Below, piece after piece: positions 14,831 through 26,913 of a DNA stretch of 64,000 nt. Source of the stretch: Solenopsis invicta (Eukaryota > Arthropoda > Insecta > Hymenoptera > Formicidae); the NCBI RefSeq assembly GCF_016802725.1, contig NC_052665.1:8308001-8372000 (forward strand), written 5' to 3'. How positions within the stretch are numbered: the stretch's first letter is position 1; the number at the start of each line of letters is the position of its first letter. Below the pieces are notes generated by a model that saw only the letters and a list, made by a program, of their open reading frames with translations, ran no database searches and was not told where the DNA came from. A program made the translations under genes and the position numbers.

Positions 14831-15523
14831 GCCCCTCTCTCTTTCTCGTGCAGAGCCCAATGCCATCCCTGGCCATGCAAAGTGAGCTAGGGGTTGTTAG
14901 ATTAAACTCCAACCCCTCGCGACGCCCCGGATGCCTCCGACGCCACGACGGGTTAAAAACAGACAGAAAGAGTATGACTCATCCCTCAGCAACGATACGA
15001 ACCGCGCGCGAGATCGAACAATACATGGCACTTCTTTCTCGCATGATACAACAGTACATTTTTCTCATGACATTAAAAATTAACAGCGTTAAAAATTAAA
15101 AAGCATGAGATAAGATATTCAAAAAACGGATTTTTGTATAAAACATTTTTTAACAATGTACCTTGCTGCAAGCAAAAACGATCGGGTCAATTGCAACTTA
15201 CGTAGCTAGGTCACTGACAAATTTCGTATATCAGAGAACAAAGAGGCGTTCGCGTTGGATATCAAAGGGGTTTCAGACAAGTGGGTCCGCAGGGGTCGAT
15301 TTATTCCACTGCTGGAAGTAAACTGCGAATACATTATTACGGAAGGGTTCCGGTCCAATCGACTCGACAATGTCGACATGCTGACAAACTACTTTCACGT
15401 CTTTATTCGTGTGGCTATCGTGATGTACGAAATATGTCAACAGAGGGTTCACTGGTATCTCGATCTTTATAGTTACATCAAGAAGTGTCAAAGATGACGG
15501 TATATTCATAGTGCTTTTATATT

Positions 15524-15735
15524 ACACGGAAAAAATGATTTGACTGAAGTATCTAAAAATTTATCTTTAGATCTAAAAATAATTATGTTGTATCATCAAA
15601 ATAATTATGACGTTCAAACATGATTCATGAACAATGCTGGAAAGGGTTTCAACATTCTGCAATCAGTTTGAGCGAATATAATTATCTTCAGATTTGTATT
15701 CAGATTTTTGTTTAGATACTTTAGCAAAACCGTCT
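15524..15735 (+). mobile_element. MITE-like element, family 2 copy A
   Basis: It begins acacggaaaaaatgattt and ends with the inverted form around tttagatactttagcaaaaccg; the inner inverted repeat is ctgaagtatctaaa / tttagatactttag. The middle shares the stretch tcaaaataattatg and the downstream gttcaaac...caatg...tttcaacatt pattern with the copies at 43750-43964 and, inverted, 20340-20573. It has no coding capacity. Boundaries are uncertain by several bases because no clean target duplication is visible. Confidence 0.65.
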
Positions 15736-18700
15736 AGTCTGTGTGCTACAATAATATTGAATTCCAGTCAAAAGAGTATTGTTCTTTGTCTTGCAATATT
15801 AAACTTGTCGCAGATAAATTTGTCCCCGCTTTACATATTTTGTTTGATCTGCTTCAAATTCTGAACTTTATCGTCGACATTGGCAAAATCGTAAAAAAAA
15901 AAAAAAAAAACGATGAATTTGTCACGACGATTGTGAATATTTAACACCGATCTGGTCCAACGTGAAATGTTCAGAATCGATTAAAGCGTTTCCAAGAAAC
16001 GTGTTTTAAGTATTTCAAATCTCCCCAGCAGCGTCGTCGCGTCGGTCCTATTCATTCTCATTGCCCCTCGATTATTTCCATGGAAACGATTTCGACGAAG
16101 CCTTTCAACGAAGCATCAATCTCGTTCAAACGCAGTCCTAATATAGCGCGCGGTTAATTATTCGCGTCGACAAAGGAGCGGCCGCGAAAACTTTCTGCCG
16201 GATCGATAATTTCCGGATCTCTCGCCCGCATTTCCCGATAATCGTCGTTTCATGACAACGAGGCAAACCGCGCCTGAGAAGACGCTTATCTTTTTAATCT
16301 TCTAATTACGCGCCATAACAGACTCCGACTAATTCCCAAATCGAAAGCAGGGACGCTCCGCGTCTAATGCCCCCTGTTTGGACGAAGGTGTTTGTTTTAC
16401 GACCTACGTACACACAAGATGCATCAATCGACCGACATCTCCTCCTGCGAGCCAAACGAGTAAGCTAACAAATATCTTAAATTCATCAGTTCTCAAACGC
16501 GCTTCGAACTATCGTGAAGCGAGTAGGGTCTTCTTTTCAATCTCGAAACATCGCAATAGAATTTTCTTCCCCTTTACGAGAGGCATCAGTGCATGAACGG
16601 ACGGCGATTCGTTCGATTATGTCTTGCGAGATTTTCTTTCTCCGTATCGATGGTCTTATAACTAACTTTTCTCGAGCACCTAATCCCATTTTTGCGCTTA
16701 TGAAAGAGAGGGGCGGGAGTGGAGATAAAAGTACTCGCGGAAAGAGAGGAAAAACTTGGAGGAAAAGTGTTTCGTGGACGAGAGCACTTTGTACCGTGTC
16801 GTGCGAAGGTCCACTTCGAGCACCCGTTTGAAAATTTTTCCAGGTGCCTGCGCCCAACTGCCCGTACGATCGGTTGATCGGAGCATGATGGCCAGAAAGT
16901 TTTTCTTAGGTCGATAGTCCGCCGTGTTTTTTTTTTGCGAGTTGCCGCGAAGAATGAATCGAAGCGGGGAGCTAAGGGGAGCGGTACAGAAAAGTAATAG
17001 ACGGCATTTTTCCATCGCGTCAGTATCGCTCGGAACACGAAGATTCTATTAGTACTATGGACGCCATATAATACAATCGTGTAGCGAAAACGGAGCAAAA
17101 AGATGGAATGTTTCCGACAAAAACAACGCCTGTCCTATTTCGCAAATAACTTCGTCGATACGAAGAAAGAATTAATAACTTTAACGACGAAAGAAGATGA
17201 TATTGCTTTTTCATTTATATAAATCTGCCAGATTGCCTTTTCTTTAATGAAAAATTAACGACTTCCCACTTTTCGATTTTCTTTTTTTTTTTGGAAACGA
17301 TTGGATATTGGAAAGGAAGTTATTAAAAAAATGATGGCTGTTACATAGATTGCGACCATTAATTATGAAATAAAGGTACTGACAGTTATCGATCGCATCT
17401 TTGATTTTAAAGAAATATTCACATTGTTGAAGAATTCGTTTCATTTTCCGTGACGATCACACATCTTCTTTGCGTGATAGAAGTCTCGTCTTCCTTTGAA
17501 GAAAGAAAATTGGACGAGGAGTGTATCAGTTTAATAAATAATCCAAAATATTATGCTGTCACACGCGAAGAATAATAGCTAAGCACGGCCCGATGGTCGT
17601 TCAAAAAGAAATACGATTGTCCACGAAACGAGAATAAAGGCAGCAGGGATAAAGCAGCGAGAGGATCAGCGTTGTCCGAAGACCAACGGTCCTCTTCAAC
17701 TGAATTCATTTTTTTTCGGGGCAAGACTTTCATTCACGCGAAGGATTCGAACGAGCTCGCGGAATATGAAAAAGAGAAAAAAAAAGGGAGCCGAGGACGG
17801 AAGAGAAAGCGCTTCTTACGAGACCCTCGCACGCGTCACCCTCCCATTTACATTACAGCATCCAGCACCCGTGCCTTTTCTCCGAAAACCCCCCTTTCTT
17901 TCGCAGACGTCCGTGTTTCCCGTTCCACTGCCTTTTCGCGGGACTTTGTTCTCCGCGAGGAGCTGAAGATGGTACATCAAGAGAATGCAATTTCATTTCG
18001 GTTAAGACAAAAATATCGATACTTCTTCATAAGGCGGAGACGTGCCTTTTAATATCGCGAAATATTGGTATTATAGAATTCTTGGTGCGGGGTTCCGCGT
18101 ACCCTTGTTCGATTCAAGATACATGATTACAGGACCACGTCAACGTGAACGTTTGTAGCTGACTCGAACAAGTCGGGAACCGTACGCCCCTTCGGGTGCG
18201 CGTGGCATGCACGACTTTTCTCACAACGCCTACGAACGTGCCGAGAAAGACCGGGTTTCTCATTTGAAGAATGAGCTCGAATCGTTGCTGACGCTGCTGA
18301 TGCTACATCACGCGCCCTTTCGTCACGTCCTCGCGAAAGTGTATTCCCTCATTAGGTCCAATTGCAATCCTGGAAAAGGAAAGCCAGTGTTTAACTTGTC
18401 GGGCAAATCTTTCTGTGATTAAATGACTGCATCACTGTTTGTTGATAGCGCATTTGTTGATTCCCATATACACGCGAAGCTTAAAGAACTCACGATTCAA
18501 TTTTGAATAATTAGAAAAAAAATCTGTAATTGAAGATTTGAATAATTTTGAGTATATGTGTTTTATCTTATTGAGTTGTATACGGATTTGAGATAAGCCA
18601 GTGTACTGATAACGATGTAAGGGTCTTGACTTACAATTAGCTGCCTTAAGTATTATGGAAAGGACGGCCGATGAGCGGCACGAAATGAAACGGTCGGGAT

Positions 18701-21700
18701 CGCCGCGAGGCAAAAGTTTTAATTATGTTAGACAGCGGGCAACTTGCTACTTACTACTTAGAAGTCTGGCTACTATCTGAATGCAATTATGTGGCCTTTG
18801 AAACAGGTAGCGCTTAGCCTTACCTTATCTTTATTCGTTTGTTGCCCGCACGACCTGTCGCCGTTGTATCACTTAATACGTCAGCCTTAAGAGACGCGTT
18901 TCTACTTTCTCGAGCTTACGCAGCAGCTTCCGTGACTTTAATTGAATAAATCCGTGAGTTTAATTGAATTTCCACAAATTGCATTAGCGTGCTGCACGAA
19001 AACCGAAGGTTTATAATTATCCAATAACGACGCTCGCCCTTCGTCGTGAACGTTTTGTTTCGATTTCAGCTAAAGTTCCGACTTCCGTTCCCGCTTGCAC
19101 GTATCAGCGCGCTATGCAACGCTCAACAACATTAAGGTCGACGATTGCCGCTTCAACTCCCTCGCCGTCCGTATACTCGGCAATCCGCATGCCGTTTTCA
19201 TCGCTCAAATTCCCTTCTTATTTTTCCAATTCGCCCACTTAGCGGGAGCCTCTCTCGATCGCCGTCGCGTGCCAGAGTTCGATAATAGAATTTGGCTGCC
19301 CTTTGCGGAACGCGCCGCTCCACGGATGGTAGATATGCAAATGATTGCCGTGCAACCTCCGAAGGGGCTGCATCGAGAGGGATGCCACGAGGAGGGTAAC
19401 GACCGTCGGGAATCCACGATCGGGGGATAGCCGGCAGCGGTCCTCCGTAGACACCTGAAGGGAAGATTGTGGAGAGATCTATGACACGCGCAAAGCGCAG
19501 AAACATTGGACCGCGTTTTGAAAGCCCGGCCGAACAAAGTACGAATTAATCGATCGTAGTTTCAAAAGTCTCAGCTAGTTTTAAATAATTACATTGACAC
19601 AATTACAATTCCAGATGCGATCAAGTAAATGGACAACGATCGCTTCCGATAAATTATAAAAGAATTTTATTAATAAATATCTCAAGTAAAGATGTTTGTT
19701 GAAGTAATTGAAGAGGACGCTTGAGATAGCTCGGCTTGCACAAAATGCAAGCGCTTATACTTCTCCGTTCGATACGTCAATGCGCGAACGTCAGAAATCA
19801 GATACTATCCACGTAATGCCGTTAGAGTGCACTTCTTCGTGGCGTTCCGATTTCATGGTAGAGCAGCTTATATAAATATCCTGTCTCGTGTAGGAAAGCG
19901 CTGGAGGACACTGTGGGCATACGGGCGAACGGGTGGCTTCATTAGCGATCCGTCTATCCCCGACGTGACTCCCTCGGCGCGCTGTAGGTATCGCGAATCG
20001 CGCGCTTCGCTGGCTCGGCTTGATTTCCTGTGTTTGGTCAAACAGACGACAATGACAGACTCGGCCGGTCGGGCCGCGCGGCACTGTACACAGGGAGGGA
20101 GAGGTTACCGAGTTATTTCATTAAGCCGACCATGCCTGGGCGATAATTATCGTCGAACTGCGCCGCGAGATGTTTTTCCCAGATTCTCCGCCGACTGGCA
20201 AAATGTATCTTCCGCAATGTCGCCATTAATGGCGACGCGGGGAAAATATACGAGATCGTGCCTTTGCCAAGCCGAGCTTTGTAATAATTAAAATTGCTGC
20301 AACAATCGTCGAGAAATTGTCGGGATACCTACGCGCGGGAAGAATAATTTTACTGAAATACAGATTCGAAATTAATTATGCTGAACCATTTGAAAAATTA
20401 TGCCGAATGTTTAACTTGGTTGCTAAAATGTTAAAAGTGTTTGCTGCAATATTATCCATGCTTGGGTTCCTACGTAATTATTTTGATGGCCCAACATAAA
20501 ATTATTTTCTGATCTGTATTTGGCTAAATTTTTAGAAGCTGTAATAAAAGCTGTTTTCCGTGTTTTTCCGTGTAAAGTCTTTCTTCATCGTTTTTTGCAT
20601 CCAAAATTATGCGTCATTAAACTATTTAAAACAACAATTAAATATAAGGTTTTTTTTTAAATGAAGAAAAAAGAGAGGCAAGTAATTTAGTTAATAAGAC
20701 AAACATTTCCTTAAACATGCATCGTTTTAATGACATATTTCTTTTTACGTCGCATTGTGTTGCGATAGTGCTTTCAGTTTACAGAGAGTGCGAATTCGGA
20801 GAATTTCGCAAATTCCAATATTTGCACGCGGGATATGAAAAGATGTTATGGTATTCGGAATCTCCCGACGGGGTCCCGCGCCACTTCTATTTCGAACACC
20901 CCCTGCGGATATCCACTCCTTGTCTGAGGATCCACCTGAAGATCCGATACAGGAGATATTTACACGCAATTTAGGAATATTTGCCGCGGGAGCATTTCCC
21001 TTCGATCGAGTTCCACGGTTGATGGGGCGATTTTTCACGAAACGTTGGATTTTCGCAAAGTATTCTTCTCATCTTGCTGATCATTAATCACGATTGTCTT
21101 TTTCGATTTGTCTATTACGATAACGTGCGTGATATTATAAAAAAAAACAAATGCTATTGGAATATGATTAAACGTCAAAGCAAAAAAGAAAGATTTTAAA
21201 GAAAGATTTAATGTCTACAAAAATAATTAAAATTAAAATATGCGTGTTTTTTTTTACTTTTTTAATAAATTATGGAGTCGTCGCTTGCTCTCGTATAAAA
21301 TTATGATAATTTCAAGGTATATGTTCACTTGGGACTTTTACTATTTTTTATTATCTTATATCCTAGCTACAAGTCTGACGCAAAGAAAGTTACAGCTTAA
21401 TCCAAGTTCGGATAGAACGTTTTCGCGCCCCATACCGACGCATTCCGCTCGGCCTGACACTTTAATTCCGCGGGATTGCCTCCTCACGCGACCAAGACAC
21501 GACCTTATCGACTCTTCGTTTTCTCGAGGTCGATTAGAGCGGAGACAAGAGACGACGTGCATTTTGGCGAATTGCTCGTGCCCGAAGACCGAGTGCCCGT
21601 CTGCCGCACCGCACCACCTCCCTTCAGTCGTGCTCGACACGAGCTACGAACTAGCTACCACGACGGAGTCAAATCCAATCTCGTCCACGACGTAATTCGG

Positions 21701-22760
21701 TAAACCAGTTAGAGGCCCGGGGTAGCTGCGTGTCCATTTCCATTCTCATCGTTTTCGAAATTTTCGTGCTCGTCAGGCGGTTACGACGGAGATGAGAGTG
21801 AATGAGAGAGTGAGAGAGAAAGAGAGAAAGAGAGACACGCTCGGTCCTTTCGGCGGTCCACCGCACGCAAGACGGGAAACTGCGAAGCCCCTTTGCTAAT
21901 TCTACGGCCAATTATGTCCCGCCGTCGCGTGGTTTTACTCCTGTCTGGGATATGCTCTCGGAGCCACTGCGTGCCCCCTTTGGGGTTACGACCGAATTGT
22001 CGTTTAAATTGTTCCAGTGCCTCACGTTTCCTTTGAGACTCGCTCCTTTTTCTCATCTGTCTTTAGGATATCAACTTTTTCTACTCTCTATTTTTTTTTA
22101 ATTTTAATATGTAATCCACGATGAGAGAGAAAAATAGTTGCAATTACCATAATTTAGCTACAATTTATAGTCATTTCTGATGCCAATCATATGTTTATAA
22201 TTGTCTTATAGCTATGCAAGTTATAACTATTAGTTATTATTATTACGTAAATAGTAAAAAAATGTTGCAAATTACTATTTTATATAGTAATTATATTTAC
22301 TATATAAAAATATTTATTTTATTTCTATCATTAAATTTTAATATTTTAAAATTAAAAGATTACAAAATTATAACAAAATAGTAATTACATCGTGACTAAA
22401 ATTGATTAAATAAGGTGACATACGACATACGTAAAAAAGCGTTTAATTATTATAATTTGTAATCCTTTAATTTAAAGATTTCAAGAGTCGTATTTTAGAT
22501 TATCGTTTGATTTACCACTATAAAAGTGGAACTTTTAATCATAAATATTTCACCACGTAATTATAATCACAAATATCAAACACTTTTCTTTCAATGTACG
22601 TGACTCTGATTTTTCTGAACGTATAATTATTCAGAAAAATTGTTATATTAAGTTTATCATAAATTAAACGATTCAATCTTACATTAGTATTTTGATTATT
22701 ACTCAATACGAAATCAATTGAATAAGTACTTTTAATATTTAATTATTTATAATGAGTTTG
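15736..22760. other. Non-coding stretch, no supported gene
   Basis: An A homopolymer lies at about 15894-15910. CpG-rich DNA occupies 16020-17000, 17600-18420 and 18960-20300, then comes MITE copy C, a CpG-rich patch 21410-22060 containing a GA-rich tract near 21797-21836, and a long AT-rich block 22070-22760. Open frames up to 170 codons (16586-17098 minus) lie in CpG-rich DNA and overlap open frames on the other strand, so they are not accepted. Confidence 0.45.
20340..20573 (-). mobile_element. MITE-like element, family 2 copy C (inverted)
   Basis: Read on the minus strand it starts cacggaaaacagc, then contains tctaaaaatttagcc, aatacagatc, gggccatcaaaataatta and acacttttaacattttagc, matching copies A and B in order. 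The plus-strand right end carries a doubled ttttccgtg. The far end is poorly preserved. The small plus-strand reading frame inside (20317-20499) is a by-product of the repeat. Confidence 0.6.
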
Positions 22761-23008
22761 AGAAAGCTTTTGGGACAATGGCTACCAGAAACATAAATGA
22801 AGCCAAACGATAATGGCCCTTCACGGGGATGCTTCTCAATATCATTAGCGACTTCTTTTTTTTGTAGCTTTTTCGCTCCTCCCCTTAAATCCTTTAATCT
22901 TTAATCCGACGATCCTGCACGTGCTTCCGTGATTCCACTCACTGCCGGACAACGGCTGGAGACGTAGGTGGAGGCTCAGATCCGTACACGTACATATGTG
23001 TATATACG

Positions 23009-23030
23009 TACGCGTATATATATACGCGTA
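23009..23030. repeat. Perfect 22-bp palindrome of alternating purine-pyrimidine
   Basis: The sequence reads tacgcgtata followed by tatatacgcgta. It sits in a longer alternating stretch (about 22983-23035) containing tacatatgtgtatatacgtacg. Such sequence can extrude a cruciform or adopt Z-DNA under supercoiling; whether it does so here is unknown. Confidence 0.8.
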
Positions 23031-23127
23031 GTCGCGCGGCCAGACAGTGGCTCGGTGATGGTTAGAGGGTGGTTTTAGGGACTGAATGCACGAGGGGTTC
23101 CCAGTTCTCCGTTCCACGGATGCTCAC

Positions 23128-23157
23128 AAACTGGCCGGAACTAAACTGGCCGGAACT
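23128..23157. repeat. 15-bp tandem duplication
   Basis: aaactggccggaact occurs twice exactly. It lies inside an open plus-strand frame (23069-23281) that reads NWPELNWPELN and ends near gtgagt; I do not accept that frame as a gene. Confidence 0.9.
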
Positions 23158-26100
23158 AAATACTGGAACAAAAGGCACGCCAGCGGTAGCAAAAATTAAA
23201 AATCGTCTACGAGAGGAGGTGCGCCAAGTCGCAGTTGGCCGTAAATTATCGTCTATGGTAAATCTCGTTAAAAAAAAGTGAGTGGACACAAAGCATCTTC
23301 CGTTTCTTTCTCTTGTAGCATTGAATTCTCGTCACGAACAGAAGAGTACAGAAATGCAAACCGAATACAGATAAGATTCATTATATATTCTCAGGACACT
23401 AATGATAAAAATATTCTTCTAGAATGAAAGCGAAACGGACGGAAATAAAGTTCCGTCCCGGTACATTTTCTCGCTCTCTCCTACTTGCATAAAATATTTA
23501 ACGCACGATTTTATGGAACGTAAAGTTAAGTCTCGAGGGTTTAAGGACAGTGAGCGGTGGGTGAGGCCACGGCTAATTAGAATATAGAGCTTTTACGATT
23601 ATGGTTTGCGAACGGGGATTGCGGTATTGCTGAAGAGCAAATAGCTAACAGGATGATCAATTCTTTCACCATTTCACGCTTCTATTTGTCACTGCAAAAG
23701 CATAAATCGTGTGGCATTATGAATTACTCCGTTATTTCACGCGTTACAAAACACGATTGTTTGTTAATTCATTCTGACGTCGGTTCCATACAAAAGGAGA
23801 TTAAATTTATGCATGTACTTTATGCTGCTTAATTTCTCATTACACCAATTACTATTTGCACAGCACGGACACGTTCGCTAAGGAAACGCTCATTTCCTAA
23901 AAGCTTTCTTGCGATGTTCGTTCTTGCAGGTGATAACGGTCTGACGTATGCCGAGCAATTATTCCACAAGTTTGCTGATCTAATGACGTAATTGCATTAA
24001 CATTATCATTATTACGCGCAGAACCTTGTTTTCATTTGAGGGAGAAAGTATTCAGACAATTATTCTTCTCATTCAGTAAATGGCTTCGTCACTTCGCGAA
24101 AAACTTCGGAACTTGTAACATCGTGTTAGCAATTTCTCTAAGGCCATATTTTAACATTTTTATGGGCATTGATTCCGCGCGCACCCTCGACAACCGGCTG
24201 AGTGGAACGGGGCCGTGATGCAGGTTTTATTTCTCGGCTTAGCGAGGTTGTATCGCGCGCGGTAAGAGATCACGGCTTCGATCGGGGCGGATTTATTCAA
24301 AAGACCGCCATTTTTCTCTTTCCTCGCCGTTTCCTCCCGCCGTGAAATCGCAGGACCGGCCGAATTTGCATGAGGCGTCTCGCGACGTTACGGCTGCTTG
24401 CGTGCCGCGACTGATAAGTGTGTGACTTGAGACGGATCTTACTTAGGGCTCGATTTTATTTAGACATGTATCGGGGCATACAAATCGCTTGAATGAGATA
24501 CGAAGAAACCTCGGCCGAGGTAACGCATTGTGCTCATGTTGATGATTACTGAATTTTGTAAGAATACAAAGCGTCCATTCTTGCAAATACAAGACTCGCG
24601 TGGATTGCGTTCGCGTGCGTGCGTAATCTAATATGGCGTGTCCGTTATCGGAGCTAATTACTAATGCGCGGATACTTAAATGTAGATTTTTTGTTGATAA
24701 AAATGTTATATTGCTGTTATCTCACAAATTAAATGAATTTATAAAATCTCTTTTCGAGATTTTTAGATAATTAAAAAATGAAATAGAAAATTAGAAAGAG
24801 AAGTGTTTATTAAAAAAAGCGTTGCATATTACAATTGCCAAGATGTGAAACAAAGGAATTATTTTTAATATACTTTTTTTAATTATTTTCAATACTTATT
24901 TTGAATTCACGCTAAAAAAAAACATGATTTGACGTCAAATTTAAATGTTTTTGGTAAACATATCGACAATTTAAGTTCTGAAAGATGCGCGGTCGTGTTC
25001 ATGAATCGTCGATAATGCGGTCTCTCGTTGAGACATGTGATCGCATTTCCTCTACGACGCTATTTGTATACTGTAAAACTTGCGCGAGGAAAAATGGCGT
25101 GTATTTATTTAGGATACGTTTCGTTGAGAGTTTCGTAGGTGCTCGACTTCCCCCAAATGCTATTTCTCTCTTTCGCCTCTACTTCCACCAACTCGCGGCT
25201 CCTCGCATCCTCCTCCCGTTGATCTCTCCCGCGCGGTTTTAGCCTATGCCGTATTCCCGTTCTTTATCCTGCTCGCCGGTTGTTACTCTATGCCGACAAC
25301 ACCTCCGTTCTTCTTTATTTCCATTAGGGTGCTCCTCGAGCCATTTGTTATGATCCTACGAATCCACGGTGGTCGGGGATGTACCTACCAAGAATAATCC
25401 CTCACTCACTTAAATTATTCCTTCGATGCCCTTTAACATGGGAAGCAGACTCGAGACTTCTCATTCACTTTACCTGCCTTGATATTTTAAGCCGCAGAGA
25501 GATCTCAATTTTCTAATGTATATATAAGCTCACTTGTCTTGAAAGCAAAGTTCTTGTACTAAGAGTTACACTAGCTTTTATATTTTTTGTATTAGTCACG
25601 TTTCCAGCTCCCCTTCCTTTGCAATCACATTACTTTCAAAAGCTAATGAGGTTACATGTTAAAAGTTGATCAAGAAATCTCTATTTGTATCCTTTGTTAC
25701 ATTACAAAAGAGCTTACATTTTAATTGTGGTTTGTTTGTATTATCAAGTGTTCATCAGATGACGTTCAACCAAATTGTCCAAAGTAAACAAGCGAACCGA
25801 AAAATCGAGGGATATTGACGTGATCGTAAAACTGGCGTGCGCTTCGACAGTTAGATTAAAAAAAATGCGCTTTCACATCGAAGGCTGAAAGCCACCCCTG
25901 ATGGATAGGGCTTAATAAACTTTTGAGGTATCAGCGTATCATTCGCCAGACACTCGATGGGATTTTATTGTTTCCTTCCTGCCTTTCTATTTAGCTTGTC
26001 AATTCCTTCCGCTCACGAATAAAAACTGTGCCTGCCGGCACATTAAATAAAAAGTTGTCTCTTTTCCTAATGAATTCGCTATCAATAACTTTGATCGTTG

Positions 26101-26888
26101 CGTCAAGAACTCCACAGTATCTTTGCGATCGAATAACCAGGTTGTCAGTCAGGCACGACTTTGCAATTTTAAGTAAACGCTACCGAGGATCCCACTAAAA
26201 CGCCTTGTCCGTTTAATCCGTTTTTCATCGAGTCCCCGTTGATCTCCAGTTTCAAGTTTTCAGCCCATCAAAGTTAGAATCTTGAGACAATGGACTCGTC
26301 TTTTATTGAATTCTTTCCTGCCGCCGCTCCGTGTCAGAGACGAACAGTGTATGTAAATGTAACCTGGGGGACGTAATCCCATGGAAAAAGGCGGGCAAGA
26401 GGGTTCTCGCCATCAAGTTGCAGCGAGGAATATTCACCGTCATTGGCAGTTGGCGTTCTTAGTTCTTATCGTTAGTACACACGCTTCGATATCGCCCTCA
26501 CGAGAGTAGGATGTTAAAATCGGCCAACTAATGAACCCGTCAAGTAACTCGTCACACAATCTTACATCTAAATTTATTTTTCAATTACCAGTACAACGCG
26601 TTATTGGCACTAATAGCACTTTGGGGAGCCTGGGCAGATTCATATAATACTCTATACTTATTAAAGCCGTATATAATACACACACGTAGCACATACGAAG
26701 GTCGACACGTACCCTTCTCACCTGTTCTTCGTCTTTCACACCTGCTGCAACACGGATACACGTAACCGCAATACCGCCCCGCTGACGATCGCCATGGGAG
26801 ACCATGGCGGAGACTTCGAGGAAGGTGAAGGGTCGTCCTGTAATAGTCGTCCCTACGGGACAGTCATGCGGCTTGTATGTCGTACTAC

Positions 26889-26913
26889 GGAGAGAGAGAG
26901 AGAGAGAGAGAGA
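26889..26913. repeat. (GA)n microsatellite
   Basis: About 12 GA dinucleotides. On the minus strand it appears as a Ser-Leu repeat in an otherwise unsupported 120-codon frame. Confidence 0.9.

Larger units (their letters stand above)
6060..15523. other. Non-coding stretch, no supported gene
   Basis: CpG-rich segments (about 6470-7080, 7850-8420, 9560-11250, 11760-12640, 13780-14330) are separated by AT-rich ones (7280-7640, 11380-11740, 13000-13600). It holds a G homopolymer at 6762-6772 and GA/CT simple repeats near 9565-9660, 11007-11028 and 14807. No reading frame shows a recognisable domain together with splice sites. Some CpG-rich patches could be regulatory, which cannot be judged without comparative data. 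Confidence 0.45.

Noticed and set aside
16586..17098. 170-codon minus-strand open frame
   Set aside because: Overlapping frames on both strands, Arg/Ser/Lys-rich composition, no recognisable motif; typical of chance in CpG-rich insect DNA.
18080..18130. Sequence gttcgattc resembling a tRNA B box
   Set aside because: No A box or acceptor stem pairing at the right distance could be found.
23069..23281. 70-codon plus frame ending in a gtgagt donor-like site
   Set aside because: Its distinctive part is a DNA-level 15-bp tandem duplication, and no acceptor or downstream partner exon is apparent.
23932..23991. Acceptor-like site (gttcgttcttgcag) followed by a short frame DNGLTYAEQLFHKFADLMT and a stop
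   Set aside because: The peptide looks plausible for a terminal exon, but no upstream exon in matching phase and no nearby polyadenylation signal were found.
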